Assembly (NCBI RefSeq): GCF_000194605.1
Contig: NC_015321.1
Location: 4,526,001 to 4,590,000 of the forward strand
Length of the DNA stretch: 64,000 nt
Origin: Fluviicola taffensis DSM 16823
GTDB taxonomy: Bacteria; Bacteroidota; Bacteroidia; Flavobacteriales_D; Crocinitomicaceae
Direction of reading: 5' to 3'
The notes beneath the pieces were generated by a model. That model did no database searches. It worked only from the letters and a program-made list of their open reading frames with translations, and was not told where the DNA came from. The translations under genes were made by a program, and so were the position numbers. Below, piece after piece: positions 42,082 through 51,674 of this stretch. How positions within the stretch are numbered: position 1 is the first letter of the stretch; each line of letters starts with the position of its first letter.

Positions 42082-43293
42082 TCACTTCAAGCCAAAATGC
42101 TTTTCAGCTTCGTCCACAATCTGACCACCAATTGCTAATGACGCAGTTGCAGCTGGAGAAGGAGCATTTAAAACGTGGATAGAATTTTCATGAAATTCAA
42201 ATCGGAAATCATCACGAGTGTCTCCGTCTTCGGCTAAAAGAAGCGCTCTTACTCCTGCTCTACCTGGATGAATATCTTCCATTGTTAAGGATGGAACGAT
42301 TCGTTGAAGTGTTTTTAAGAATAATCGTTTTGAAAAAGCTCTGCGGTATTCATCAATCCCAAATTTCATGTTATTGAAGAACAATTTCCAAGTTCCTTTG
42401 TAAGACAGGGCATCGAAAGTATCTTTGAAGGAGAAATCTGTTTTCCCGTACCCTTCTCGTTTAAATGTGAAAACAGCATTTGGACCACATTCGATTTCGC
42501 CATTGGTCATTCGTGTAAAATGTACTCCTAAAAACGGAAAATCTGGATTGGGGACTGGATAAATCAAGTTCTTCACTTTATGTTTGGCTTCAGGAGTCAA
42601 TTCATAATAATCTCCTCTAAAACCAACAACTTTCTCTTTCAACTTTACACCATCTTTTTTAGCCAATCGATCCGCTTGAAGTCCACCACAGAAAATCAAA
42701 AACTTAGCTTCTATGTTTCCTTTGTTCGTAGCAATGATTGTTTTTTCAGCTGAGCGCTCGATTCCAACAACTTCATGATTCAATTTCATGGCGCTTTTTG
42801 GTTGCATTGAAAGTGCAATTTCTGCCATTTTTTCGGTTGCTCCACGGAAATCAATAATTCCTGTACAAGGAACCCAAATCCCTCCAATACTTTCTACAAA
42901 AGGTTCGATTTCTTTCACGCGCTTTGCATCGATCATTTCAATACCTTCTGTATTATTTGCCAATCCATTCTGGAAAATTTTATCCATATTCGATAGCTCA
43001 GAAGAATCTACTGCAACGACTACTTTTCCACAAACATCGTGATCAATACGGTGTTCTTTCGCAAAAGCAACTAATTCATGTCTCCCTGAAACACAATTTT
43101 TAGCTTTTAAAGAACCTGGCTTATAATACAAACCACTGTGGATTACTCCGGAATTGTTACCCGTTTGATGATCTGCCAATTTTGCTTCTTTTTCAATCAA
43201 AACAATTGCCAAATCAGGATAACGCTTCTGCATTTTGTAAAGCGTTGCTGCACCTATAATTCCACCACCAATAATTGCTACGTCGAATGCCAT
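42082..43293 (-). CDS. lhgO: L-2-hydroxyglutarate oxidase
   Basis: 403 aa from the ATG at 43293; the upstream TTG frame overlaps the promoter. FDVAIIGGGIIGAATLYKMQ is the FAD dinucleotide-binding motif, HQTGNNSGVIHSGLYYKPGS and KAKNCVSGRHEL are LhgO/YgaF signatures, and PFLGVHFTR plus HPGRAGVRALLL follow. It oxidises L-2-hydroxyglutarate to 2-oxoglutarate, passing electrons to the quinone pool or oxygen; peripheral to the inner membrane. Full length for the family. Confidence 0.92.
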   Translation of the reverse strand: MAFDVAIIGGGIIGAATLYKMQKRYPDLAIVLIEKEAKLADHQTGNNSGVIHSGLYYKPGSLKAKNCVSGRHELVAFAKEHRIDHDVCGKVVVAVDSSELSNMDKIFQNGLANNTEGIEMIDAKRVKEIEPFVESIGGIWVPCTGIIDFRGATEKMAEIALSMQPKSAMKLNHEVVGIERSAEKTIIATNKGNIEAKFLIFCGGLQADRLAKKDGVKLKEKVVGFRGDYYELTPEAKHKVKNLIYPVPNPDFPFLGVHFTRMTNGEIECGPNAVFTFKREGYGKTDFSFKDTFDALSYKGTWKLFFNNMKFGIDEYRRAFSKRLFLKTLQRIVPSLTMEDIHPGRAGVRALLLAEDGDTRDDFRFEFHENSIHVLNAPSPAATASLAIGGQIVDEAEKHFGLK

Positions 43294-43311
43294 GTAGATA
43301 TAAATTTGGTG

Positions 43312-43319
43312 CAAAGTTA
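43312..43319 (-). promoter_or_regulatory. -7 promoter element TAACTTTG upstream of lhgO
   Basis: CAAAGTTA on the + strand, exact match 18 bases before the ATG at 43293. Confidence 0.5.
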
Positions 43320-43394
43320 AAAAAAAGTGACGGTTTAGAAGGGTAAGTCAATACAAACGTTTGGTACAAAGTGATGCGGAAAAATCGAAATGAC

Positions 43395-43402
43395 TACATT
43401 TG
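43395..43402 (+). promoter_or_regulatory. -7 promoter element TACATTTG upstream of the acyltransferase
   Basis: Exact TAnnTTTG match, 37 bases before the ATG at 43440. The purine-rich AAAGGAAC just before the ATG may act as a ribosome-binding site, unusual in this window. Confidence 0.5.
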
Positions 43403-43439
43403 AATAACTTTCAAGAGAACTATCAAGCAGAAAGGAACA

Positions 43440-44555
43440 ATGCAGCAAGAAAGAATTCATTTTGAGAACTTAAACGGATTGCGATTCATTGGTGCTTTCC
43501 TCGTTTTCATTTTTCATGCATTTACGATAAATCGCGAAGTTTGGGGGAGTTTTTTTGAATCTGGACCATTTCTTTTGTTCCGCAAACTAACTTCCATCGG
43601 ACATTACGGTGTAAACTTATTTTTTGTTCTTAGCGGATTCCTAATTACTTATTTGCTCTTAAACGAATTGAAAGAAAAAGGAAAAATTCATATTGGATTC
43701 TTTTTAGTTCGCCGAATTTTACGACTTTGGCCCTTGTATTTTGTTCTTGTTATTTTTGGCTTTTTTATCTTTCCCTTGCTTCCATTTGGCGTTCAAACAA
43801 TTCATGAATTTTGGAGATATGCCTTATTCTTATCGAATTTTGATGAAATTATTCATGGAAGTCGGGATAGTTTGAACTTTCTCACAGCGACTTGGAGTGT
43901 TAGCATTGAGGAACAATTTTATATCATCTGGGCACTCTTTATTGGACTTTTTCAATGGAAAACAATTCGTTCTTTTCGCATCTTTTTTTTGATTATCGTT
44001 TTCGGATCTTTCTTCTTTAGATGGTATTATTCAAACAATGTAAGTGTTTTATATTATCATACATTGAGCGTCATTTCAGATATGGCAATGGGCGGTTTAT
44101 TAGCAACTTGGGTATTTAAAAAATCCATCATCTCTTCAGTTCAAGAGCTCAAGAAATGGAAAATTGCACTCATTTATTTGATGGGGATTTCCTTTTTATT
44201 TTTCGCATCTCATATACTTCCAGGGAAGTTCATTGCATTAGAACGTTTGGTTTCTGGAGCATTTTTCTCCTTTGTATTGTTGGAACAATTACAAGCCAAA
44301 TATTCATTCTACAAGGCAGATCGTATTCCTTATTTTGAACGAGCTGGGAAATTAACGTATGGATTTTATTTGTTTCATTCCTTGATGATCTTTTACCTGT
44401 GTAAATCGTTTGAGACACTGGAATGGAATCAACATATTGAAGGATTTATTGCTTATTTCATCCTCCTCTTAGTGATTAATTCTTCACTATCCATTCTTTC
44501 CTACCGATACTTTGAAAAACCACTATTGAATCTAAAACGATATTTTCGGGTATGA
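43440..44555 (+). CDS. Acyltransferase 3 family membrane protein
   Basis: 371 aa. FENLNGLRFIGAFLVFIFHA contains the conserved R-x10-H pair of acyltransferase-3 proteins, and SVSIEEQFYIIWALF a second conserved block. About ten hydrophobic helices are spread over the length (FLITYLLL, LYFVLVIFGFFIFPLL, FFLIIVFGSFFF and others). Such enzymes O-acylate surface sugars such as LPS or peptidoglycan; here the acceptor is unknown and no sugar cluster is adjacent. Confidence 0.9.
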   Translation: MQQERIHFENLNGLRFIGAFLVFIFHAFTINREVWGSFFESGPFLLFRKLTSIGHYGVNLFFVLSGFLITYLLLNELKEKGKIHIGFFLVRRILRLWPLYFVLVIFGFFIFPLLPFGVQTIHEFWRYALFLSNFDEIIHGSRDSLNFLTATWSVSIEEQFYIIWALFIGLFQWKTIRSFRIFFLIIVFGSFFFRWYYSNNVSVLYYHTLSVISDMAMGGLLATWVFKKSIISSVQELKKWKIALIYLMGISFLFFASHILPGKFIALERLVSGAFFSFVLLEQLQAKYSFYKADRIPYFERAGKLTYGFYLFHSLMIFYLCKSFETLEWNQHIEGFIAYFILLLVINSSLSILSYRYFEKPLLNLKRYFRV

Positions 44556-44631
44556 GGGGAAAGTAACTAGTTATTAGTGGTTACTTTTTAGACATAAACT
44601 TCTGAGTCTTCAGATTGGAAAAATTGAACAT

Positions 44632-44659
44632 AAAAAAACCCGAACAAGATGCTCAGGTT
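44632..44659 (-). terminator. Terminator after the 85-aa protein gene
   Basis: Minus strand AACCTGA (44659-44653) with TCGGGTT (44643-44637), one mismatch, followed by seven T. Confidence 0.7.
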
Positions 44660-44683
44660 CAATTCAATATTTGATTGATTGGT

Positions 44684-44941
44684 TTATTGTAAACCGTTCA
44701 ATTCTTCGATAAAATAAACACCTTTATCTTCCATCATTTGACGAATAGCAGGGAAATCTTTTTTTGAATTAGCTGCATGGATCTTAGCCAAAGCAAGATC
44801 TCCAAAACTCAATGCTTCTTCAATTAATTTATCAGTAGCTCCAGTTTTTGATTCGTTATACAATTGGATAGAAAAACACTCGTCAAGAACGTCGATAATC
44901 ATCCCGTTCAATTGTTTTTTGATTAATCTCTTATTTGCCAT
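44684..44941 (-). CDS. Small cytoplasmic protein of unknown function
   Basis: 85 aa, mainly helical, no signal or membrane segment (MANKRLIKKQLNGMIIDVLD ... GVYFIEELNGLQ). It has its own promoter element 17 bases before the ATG and a terminator after the stop, so it is a single-gene transcription unit, which argues that it is real. No family recognised. Confidence 0.75.
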   Translation of the reverse strand: MANKRLIKKQLNGMIIDVLDECFSIQLYNESKTGATDKLIEEALSFGDLALAKIHAANSKKDFPAIRQMMEDKGVYFIEELNGLQ

Positions 44942-44958
44942 TTTTGAATTATTTTCGA

Positions 44959-44966
44959 CAAAAGTA
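44959..44966 (-). promoter_or_regulatory. -7 promoter element TACTTTTG
   Basis: CAAAAGTA on the + strand, exact match, 17 bases before the ATG at 44941. Confidence 0.5.
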
Positions 44967-45039
44967 AGGAATATTCTAGGACAACTGGTAAATTATCTTT
45001 TACAACGTTATTTGCATTCTCAAAGCACTAAAAAATAAG

Positions 45040-45047
45040 TAACTTTA
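45040..45047 (+). promoter_or_regulatory. -7-like element TAACTTTA, leaderless spacing
   Basis: One mismatch to TAnnTTTG, ending 4 bases before the GTG start at 45052; a TTG lies 25 bases upstream. Confidence 0.4.
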
Positions 45048-45051
45048 TGCC

Positions 45052-46428
45052 GTGAATTATGCAATTGTAGATATCGAAACAACCGGTGGGTCAACAAAAT
45101 CTTCGAAGATTACCGAAATTGCTATCTATAAACATGATGGAATGAAAATTATCGATTCCTTCGACACCTTGGTTAATCCTGAAATGCCCATTCCAGAATT
45201 TATTTCAAGATTGACTGGAATCCATGACGATATGGTGGAAAATGCCCCTAAATTCTATGAAATAGCGAAACAGATCATCGAATTCACGGAAGATTGTATT
45301 TTCGTAGCCCATAATGTGGGATTCGATTACGGAATTATTCGGCATGAATTTAAACTATTAGGATACGATTACCGCAAAGCACATTTATGTACTGTTCGAG
45401 CATCTCGCTATGTTATTCCTGACCATGAATCCTATAGTTTAGGGAAACTTACCAAAGCTTTAGGAATCCAGCTAATTGGTCGCCATCGCGCAAAAGGAGA
45501 TGCAGAAGCAACAGCGCACTTGTTCACTTTATTACACACAACCGATTCAAAAGGATTGCAAACCTTCATTCAAGAAGAGATAAATCCGAAAATATTGCAC
45601 CCAAATTTAGATTTGGAAACCCTAGAAGAAATACCAAATAAACCTGGTATTTATAAATTCTACAACGATACCAATCAGCTGATTTATATCGGTAAGAGTA
45701 AACATATAAAAAAACGGATTGAACAACATTTAAAGAATGTAAAAACATTAAAAGGATCCATCATGCGCGAAGAAATAGCGCGTATTGAATTTGAATTGAC
45801 GGGTTCGGAATTGATTGCTTTGTTGTACGAATCTGAATTGATTAAAATTCACAAGCCCATTTATAATCGGGCGCTTCGTAGAAACAATTATTCTTACGGA
45901 CTTTTTTCGTTTGAGGATCAAGCTGGCTTCATCCAGTTATATGTCGATAAAATCAATAAGACTTCCAATTTACCTATCACAACTTTTACCACCAAGAAAG
46001 AAGCAAATGATTACATTTTTCAATTGGTTGATGAATTTCAGTTGTGTCAAAAATTAGTTGGATTGGAAAAAAGTTCAGGAAGTTGTTTCGGGTATCAAAT
46101 CAAAAAATGTCACGGTGCATGCGTTGGTGCTGAAACTTCAGAGTCATATAATCTCCGTATTCAAGCACTCATCAATCAATTAACCTTTGATGATGATAAT
46201 TTGTTCTTGGTTGAAAATGGTCGCGACAAACGTGAAAAGAGCGTAGTTTGGATTGAAAATGGATCTTACCGTGGTTTTGGATTTGTTCCTTACTTCGCAT
46301 TAAAACAGCCTCATAGAAACTGGCTACGCTTTATCGATATGCATCCTGAAGACAAAGATGCTAGAACTATATTGAGGTATTATACCCGTAAGAATGTAGA
46401 GCTTCTTAAAATTCCTTACAACGGGTAA
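45052..46428 (+). CDS. DnaQ-like exonuclease fused to GIY-YIG nuclease domain
   Basis: 458 aa, GTG start. Residues ~1-170 are a DEDDh 3'-5' exonuclease of the DNA polymerase III epsilon type (AIVDIETTGG with D and E, FVAHNVGFDYGII, HRAKGDAEATAHLF). Residues ~205-285 are a GIY-YIG nuclease domain as in UvrC/Cho (NKPGIYKFYNDTNQLIYIGK). The C-terminal region has a Cys set (SSGSCFGYQIKKCHGACVG) seen in UvrC-like proteins. The fusion is known in bacteria as an exonuclease/UvrC-N homologue and suggests repair of damaged DNA. Confidence 0.88.
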   Translation: MNYAIVDIETTGGSTKSSKITEIAIYKHDGMKIIDSFDTLVNPEMPIPEFISRLTGIHDDMVENAPKFYEIAKQIIEFTEDCIFVAHNVGFDYGIIRHEFKLLGYDYRKAHLCTVRASRYVIPDHESYSLGKLTKALGIQLIGRHRAKGDAEATAHLFTLLHTTDSKGLQTFIQEEINPKILHPNLDLETLEEIPNKPGIYKFYNDTNQLIYIGKSKHIKKRIEQHLKNVKTLKGSIMREEIARIEFELTGSELIALLYESELIKIHKPIYNRALRRNNYSYGLFSFEDQAGFIQLYVDKINKTSNLPITTFTTKKEANDYIFQLVDEFQLCQKLVGLEKSSGSCFGYQIKKCHGACVGAETSESYNLRIQALINQLTFDDDNLFLVENGRDKREKSVVWIENGSYRGFGFVPYFALKQPHRNWLRFIDMHPEDKDARTILRYYTRKNVELLKIPYNG

Positions 46429-46440
46429 AAACCCAATTCC

Positions 46441-46509
46441 TTATCCTCTTCTTTGAATAATTACGTTCCCTACTAATAGTGCGAGAGCGAGTGAAACTAT
46501 AACAATCAT
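46441..46509 (-). CDS. Possible 22-aa membrane peptide
   Basis: A 22-codon frame MIVIVSLALALLVGNVIIQR plus RG, almost entirely hydrophobic with a positive C-terminus, which would form one trans-membrane helix. No ribosome-binding site or promoter can be shown, so it may be chance. Confidence 0.25.
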   Translation of the reverse strand: MIVIVSLALALLVGNVIIQRRG

Positions 46510-46567
46510 CGTTTGCGTTTTTATAATTGATAGATTTCATTCTGAAAGGTTGTAAATATACAGAAAC

Positions 46568-46602
46568 AAAAAAAGCGGCTCATCATTAGACGAACCGCTT
46601 TT
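46568..46602 (-). terminator. Terminator after secDF
   Basis: Minus strand AAAAGCGG (46602-46595) with CCGCTTTT (46578-46571) and further T bases to 46568; clean 8-bp stem. Confidence 0.8.
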
Positions 46603-46622
46603 CAAAATTATATATCTTAAAG

Positions 46623-49600
46623 TTACTTGCTTTTTTTCACTTTGAATGTCTTCGTAAAGTCCATCAAAATTGGAGTTGCTACACACAATGAAGAGTATGT
46701 ACCAATTACAACACCAATCAACAATGCGAATAAGAATCCTTTAATTGCTGGTCCTCCAAACAAGAACATGATCAACAATACTACAAACAAAATCATTGAA
46801 GTATTGAACGTACGACTTAAAGTCTTATTCAATGCATCGTTAATTACTTCTTTAGCTTCGTGTTGATTTTTATCAAAATTCAAGCTCTCTCGAATACGGT
46901 CAAATACAATGACGGTATCATTCATCGAGTAACCGATTACCGTAAGAACCGCAGCAATGAATGCTTGATTCACATCTAAACTAAATGGTAAAATACCGTG
47001 TAACAATGCAAATACAGAAAGTACGAATAAAACGTCATGTGCTAATCCTAAGATTGCCCCTAATGAATATTGCCATTGACCAAAACGGATGAAGATATAA
47101 GCGAAAATCGCAATCAAAGCTAAGGTAATAGACAAGGTAGCAGAAGACCACATTTCTTCAGAAACAGAAGCCATAATGGAACGTGTATCTGTCACTTGAA
47201 TCTCGCCTGTCTTTTCTTTAATGGTTTCAAACGCTTCTTTCATTTTACCTTCCACTTTTGCAGTAGCAGCTGCATCAGCCAATAAGTAATTTGTTGTGAT
47301 TTCGACATTATAAGAATTCGATTTGTTTTTGATTTCAACATTCGATTTTTCACCATTTTTTTCTACGAAATAGGTTTCCATTGCTTTTCTGATAGTTTCA
47401 GTATCAGCAGCTTTTTGCATTTTCACACCAAATGTTCTACCACCAGTAAACTCAACACTTTGTTTCAAGCCTCTGGTTGCCATTGCAGCGATTCCTAAAA
47501 CAGAAACTGTAATTGAGAAGATGTAGAAATATTTACGTTTTCCAATCCAATCAAAATGGAAGTTAGAGAACATATTGTGTGTATACTTTGTACTGAAAGA
47601 AACCTTCTTACCTTTTTCTATTGAAGAAGTAATAATCAATTTCGAGATAATAATTGCAGAGAATACAGAAGTGAAAATACCAACAATCAATGTTGTAGCG
47701 AAAGATTCAATCTCACCTGTTCCAAATATTTTCAAAATCATTGCAACCAATAAGTGAGCAACGTTCGCATCAATAATAGATGGTAATGCTTTAATGAAAC
47801 CAATGTTCACCGATTCTTCAGCAGATTTACCCAATGCGTTTTCTTCTTTTATACGCTCAAAGATTAAGATATTCGCATCGACTGCCGTACCAATAGTTAA
47901 TACGATACCTGCGATACCTGCTAAAGTCAATACTGCTCCAAATGAAGCCAAACATCCAAAGATTAAGATTACGTTGATTGCTAATGCAATATTTGCAACC
48001 AAACCACCTTTTCCGTAATAGAAATACATGTAGATGAAAACTGCTAAGAATGCAAAAGCAAATGATACTAATCCTGATTCTGAGTTTTCTTTACCGATTG
48101 TTGGTCCAACTTTCGTTTGCTCTTTAATAATACAAGGTGCAGGAAGCGATCCTCCATTTAACAAACCAGCCAAGTCATCTGCCTCAGCGATACTGAAATC
48201 TCCTGAAATTTCTGTTGATCCACCGTTAATTGCATTACGAACAACTGGTGCCGAATAAACAACATCATCCATAGTAATAGCAACCGAACGATTGATATTA
48301 TTCCCTGTCATGACACCCCATTTCTGAGACCCATCGATTGACATGGTTAAACTTACTGTAGTTTCTAACGTTTGAGAATTGAATGAACGAACAGCAGAGC
48401 GAATATCTTCACCACCTACTTCCGCTTTTCCATTTTCAGGAATTTTTACCGCATATAAAACGTATGCTTTTGATCCATTTGCACCATCTTCTAAATTTGC
48501 AGACCACATGAACTTCAAGTTCTCTGGAAATAAGCTAACAATATCAGAACGTTTTAAAATAGCATTTACTTCCTCTTTGTTTTCGGCACTTGCCATTCCA
48601 AGTCCCATTCCTGGTTCAACTTTCAAGTACTCAAACAATGACTTTTTAATACCCGAACCCGTTGCAGTAGGTGCAACCAAAGGTTTCGCTGGAGCAGGAA
48701 CTTTTGCAGTATCAAGTCCACTTGTATCAGAAACAGATGCTGTCTCAAGAACTTCCTTCTTAATCTCAGGAGTTCTTGATATAATATTCGCATTCGTCAA
48801 TCCAGCTTGAATCCCTGGGTCTCCTAAAGAATATGTTTCGAAGAATTGAAGATTTGCAGTTGACTGCAATTTTTCAGCTACTGTTGCCTCATCTTGAACA
48901 CCTGGAAGTTCAATATATAAACGATTTTTACGAGATTCTTTTTGAATATTCGGTTGTGCAACACCAAACTGGTTGATACGCTTACTCATGATTAACTCAA
49001 CTCCATCCATGGAAGCTGCAATTTTATCATGGAAGAAAGAAGCTACATCTGAATTTGAAGAATTATAAGACAATTCCTTTACCTCAGAAATTGCTAGGCT
49101 ACGAACCAATTTATCTTTTGGATTTTCTTTTTCGAATTCTGAAATAAACAAATCAACGAAATCACCTCCCTTAGTTGTATGTGTGTAATATGCAGCATCG
49201 AACGCTTTTTTGAATTTCAAATCACGCTTGTTACGTGCATAAGTCTCAACAAACTTTGGAACGTCAATCTCCATTGTCACACTCATACCTCCAACTAAAT
49301 CCAAACCAAATGCCAAAGAACGAGCCTTTACATCTTTAAATTTAGTACCGATAACTGGATAAACAGCTTTCTCCGCTTTCTCCGATAAAACCAAATTAAT
49401 CATCGCAGCTTTCGCTAACTCGAAAGATTCCGGTTTATTGAAGTCAATAGTTGTTCCGTTTGATAATGTTACAGAGTCACCAGTTAGAGCAGCTGTTTTT
49501 TTCAACTCTTCAACTCGTCCTAGAGCCTCACGCTCAGCTTCGTTTTCAACATTGATAGTAACCCAAGTAAATGACAATTGATAGACACAAACTGCAGTTA

Positions 49601-49640
49601 GCAATATTGTTAAAAACCAGAAAAATCCTTTATTACGCAT
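46623..49640 (-). CDS. secDF: Protein translocase subunit SecDF (fused)
   Basis: 1005 aa, SecD and SecF in one chain. SecD part: first trans-membrane helix (~8-28), periplasmic P1 region ending FGLDLVGGMSVTMEIDVP, a long periplasmic domain and GTAVDANILIFERIKEENAL. SecF part from about residue 680: VEFTGGRTFGVKM and IGYSMNDTVIVFDRIRESLN. Twelve helices in all. It uses proton motive force to help pull secreted proteins across the membrane after SecA. A promoter and a terminator frame it as a single-gene unit. Confidence 0.97.
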   Translation of the reverse strand: MRNKGFFWFLTILLTAVCVYQLSFTWVTINVENEAEREALGRVEELKKTAALTGDSVTLSNGTTIDFNKPESFELAKAAMINLVLSEKAEKAVYPVIGTKFKDVKARSLAFGLDLVGGMSVTMEIDVPKFVETYARNKRDLKFKKAFDAAYYTHTTKGGDFVDLFISEFEKENPKDKLVRSLAISEVKELSYNSSNSDVASFFHDKIAASMDGVELIMSKRINQFGVAQPNIQKESRKNRLYIELPGVQDEATVAEKLQSTANLQFFETYSLGDPGIQAGLTNANIISRTPEIKKEVLETASVSDTSGLDTAKVPAPAKPLVAPTATGSGIKKSLFEYLKVEPGMGLGMASAENKEEVNAILKRSDIVSLFPENLKFMWSANLEDGANGSKAYVLYAVKIPENGKAEVGGEDIRSAVRSFNSQTLETTVSLTMSIDGSQKWGVMTGNNINRSVAITMDDVVYSAPVVRNAINGGSTEISGDFSIAEADDLAGLLNGGSLPAPCIIKEQTKVGPTIGKENSESGLVSFAFAFLAVFIYMYFYYGKGGLVANIALAINVILIFGCLASFGAVLTLAGIAGIVLTIGTAVDANILIFERIKEENALGKSAEESVNIGFIKALPSIIDANVAHLLVAMILKIFGTGEIESFATTLIVGIFTSVFSAIIISKLIITSSIEKGKKVSFSTKYTHNMFSNFHFDWIGKRKYFYIFSITVSVLGIAAMATRGLKQSVEFTGGRTFGVKMQKAADTETIRKAMETYFVEKNGEKSNVEIKNKSNSYNVEITTNYLLADAAATAKVEGKMKEAFETIKEKTGEIQVTDTRSIMASVSEEMWSSATLSITLALIAIFAYIFIRFGQWQYSLGAILGLAHDVLFVLSVFALLHGILPFSLDVNQAFIAAVLTVIGYSMNDTVIVFDRIRESLNFDKNQHEAKEVINDALNKTLSRTFNTSMILFVVLLIMFLFGGPAIKGFLFALLIGVVIGTYSSLCVATPILMDFTKTFKVKKSK

Positions 49641-49664
49641 TTTGATTGATGTATTTTAAGCCCG

Positions 49665-49695
49665 CAAATATAGAATTTACAGTTGGCAATGTCAA
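49665..49695 (-). promoter_or_regulatory. Promoter of secDF: TTG-N20-TATATTTG
   Basis: Minus strand TTG (49695-49693), 20-base spacer, TATATTTG (49672-49665), exact -7 match; 24 bases before the ATG. Confidence 0.6.
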
Positions 49696-49779
49696 CTTTG
49701 TGTAAAAATGATTCGAAAAGGTTATTAACAATTAGGGATAAAGGAAGTATTCAAACGGAGTAATTAGCTGTAAATTAGA

Positions 49780-50898
49780 TTACAAAGCATCTATAAAAGA
49801 GCGTAATTTCTCTGAAAAATATTTCCAGCTGAAAACTAATTTCTCTTCCAAAAGTGCTTTTGAGAAGCCTTCTTTTTGATTGTTGCTGAAATAATTACGT
49901 ATAATCTCCGCGATTTCTACAGGCTCCTGACTAGCACTTAACCTACCATTCACTTGATCCTTAATGATTTCCTTTAAACCACCAACAGAAGTGGCTATGG
50001 AAGGACATTCAAAATTCAAAGCAATCGCAGAAATTCCACTTTGAGTTGCTGATTTGTAAGTCATCATTAATGCATCTGCCGCGGAAAAATAAGCCGCTAC
50101 ATCTTGGTCCGAAATATAGTGAAGATGTAACGTTAATTTCGATTTAAGATTCTCTGAATCAATGATTTTTTGATAGTTTTCAAAGGAACCATAGACCTCA
50201 CCTGCAACCACTAAATGATACGAATCGTCTAATTTAGCAAGCGTTTTGAGAAGGATATCTAGGCCTTTGTAATCGCGAATCAATCCAAAAAAGAGCAGAA
50301 TTTTCTTCTCGGGATTAATTTGAAGTTTTTTGCAAGCATCAATACGGTCTAATTTCTCACCAAACTGATCATAAATTGGATGATTGAGCAATAATACCTT
50401 TGCATCAGGTTTCAATAGTAACAAATCTGACTGAACCTGCTTTGACATTACGATAAATCCATCATGATTTCGGACAAAATAGGCTGTTAACTTCTTATCG
50501 AAGAAACGTGATTCGTGAGGTATCAAATTGTCTACAATAGCGATTCTTTTAGTTTTGGAATTCATTTTCTTTGCAATATATCCCATTGAGGGTGAAAAGA
50601 AAGGCATCCAATATCTTGTAATCAATACATCTGGTTTGAGCTGATTGATTTTAGCGGCTGTTTTTCGATAGCTAATCGGATTAATCGTATCTAACCAACG
50701 TTCTGTTTTGAGTACTTCCACCTGATCTTTTTCCGTAACAAGTTGTGTTTTTCCAGGGAAAAGAATCGCAGGATATTGTCTTTTGAAAGTTACAGAAACA
50801 ACCTCGTTCTCTTTACTCAACTCCTGATGTAACTTGGTGTTAAATTGAGAAATACCACCTCGGTATGGATATGCTGCAGAAAGAAGTACGATTTTCAT
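49780..50898 (-). CDS. Glycosyltransferase family 4 protein
   Basis: 372 aa from the ATG at 50898. N-terminal Rossmann lobe KIVLLSAAYPYRGGISQFN, then the GT-B C-terminal lobe with LLFFGLIRDYKGLDILLKTL and the nucleotide-sugar region TYKSATQSGISAIALNFECP. Retaining GT4 fold. It probably builds cell-surface glycans; the acceptor is unknown. It is followed on the opposite side by a lipoprotein gene 30 bases upstream. Confidence 0.9.
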   Translation of the reverse strand: MKIVLLSAAYPYRGGISQFNTKLHQELSKENEVVSVTFKRQYPAILFPGKTQLVTEKDQVEVLKTERWLDTINPISYRKTAAKINQLKPDVLITRYWMPFFSPSMGYIAKKMNSKTKRIAIVDNLIPHESRFFDKKLTAYFVRNHDGFIVMSKQVQSDLLLLKPDAKVLLLNHPIYDQFGEKLDRIDACKKLQINPEKKILLFFGLIRDYKGLDILLKTLAKLDDSYHLVVAGEVYGSFENYQKIIDSENLKSKLTLHLHYISDQDVAAYFSAADALMMTYKSATQSGISAIALNFECPSIATSVGGLKEIIKDQVNGRLSASQEPVEIAEIIRNYFSNNQKEGFSKALLEEKLVFSWKYFSEKLRSFIDAL

Positions 50899-50928
50899 AA
50901 AACGAAGGTAATACAATCACCCATTAAA

Positions 50929-51609
50929 TCAATTCCCGTAACTAACCATCTTCATTTCTAAGAAATGTCCTTTTTTGACATTATTAGGGTTTCCATTCAA
51001 TATTTCATAATCCTTGAAATACTTATGGACCATTCCAATTCCTTTTGCATAGACCTCATACTTTCTACGAGAATCAATAAAAGAGGTGAAATCTTCTTGT
51101 TCAACCGTAACTGTAGTTGGAAGATTCGTACTGTTGATGGAGTAAGGCTGATTCAAATTTGAATAATAGCAGTCCAATGCTTCCAAGGTATTGTATGCAT
51201 TCATATTCCAATCGGCAGATTCACTTGGTGCGAAAATCAATTTTATTGTTCGATTATTCTCTTCTACCAATTCTGCTCTAGGCCCATCAATAATACTTGT
51301 CCAAACATCCTTAATTGTCCAAGGTCCGTTTGCCGAATTACTAGAATAACGTTCGTATTTACGAGCTATTCGACCCGAATTATCTGTAATTGGTTCTCCA
51401 ACAACTGCTTTGATGTAATAATCGAATGTATCTTTATCTGTATCAATATAGATTTCATGTACAGAATAAACGACGTAATGCCCTTCATTTTGCGGGAAAT
51501 AATCGTATCCCATATCTACTTCAGTAGATTTTTTTTTACAAGATTGAGTTCCAGCTAGAACTAAAAAAAAAGTCAAAATGAAAGATATATAACCGATTTT
51601 CAGTATCAT
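50929..51609 (-). CDS. Lipoprotein of unknown function
   Basis: 227 aa from the ATG at 51609. Signal peptide with lipobox GTQSC (Cys ~23) followed by KKK, typical of a surface or inner-membrane lipoprotein. Mature part beta-rich (NEGHYVVYSVHEIYIDTDKD, ADWNMNAYNTLEALDCYYSN), no motif recognised. Upstream neighbour of the glycosyltransferase on the same strand, probably co-transcribed. Confidence 0.8.
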   Translation of the reverse strand: MILKIGYISFILTFFLVLAGTQSCKKKSTEVDMGYDYFPQNEGHYVVYSVHEIYIDTDKDTFDYYIKAVVGEPITDNSGRIARKYERYSSNSANGPWTIKDVWTSIIDGPRAELVEENNRTIKLIFAPSESADWNMNAYNTLEALDCYYSNLNQPYSINSTNLPTTVTVEQEDFTSFIDSRRKYEVYAKGIGMVHKYFKDYEILNGNPNNVKKGHFLEMKMVSYGN

Positions 51610-51674
51610 GCTCGAAAAATACAAAAATTCTAATAAAACTCTAAATCAAATGAATAAATGAACTATTTGATTGA

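Noticed and set aside
48379-48810. Long + strand frame opposite secDF
   Set aside because: It mirrors the codon pattern of secDF on the other strand and has no recognisable domain or promoter.
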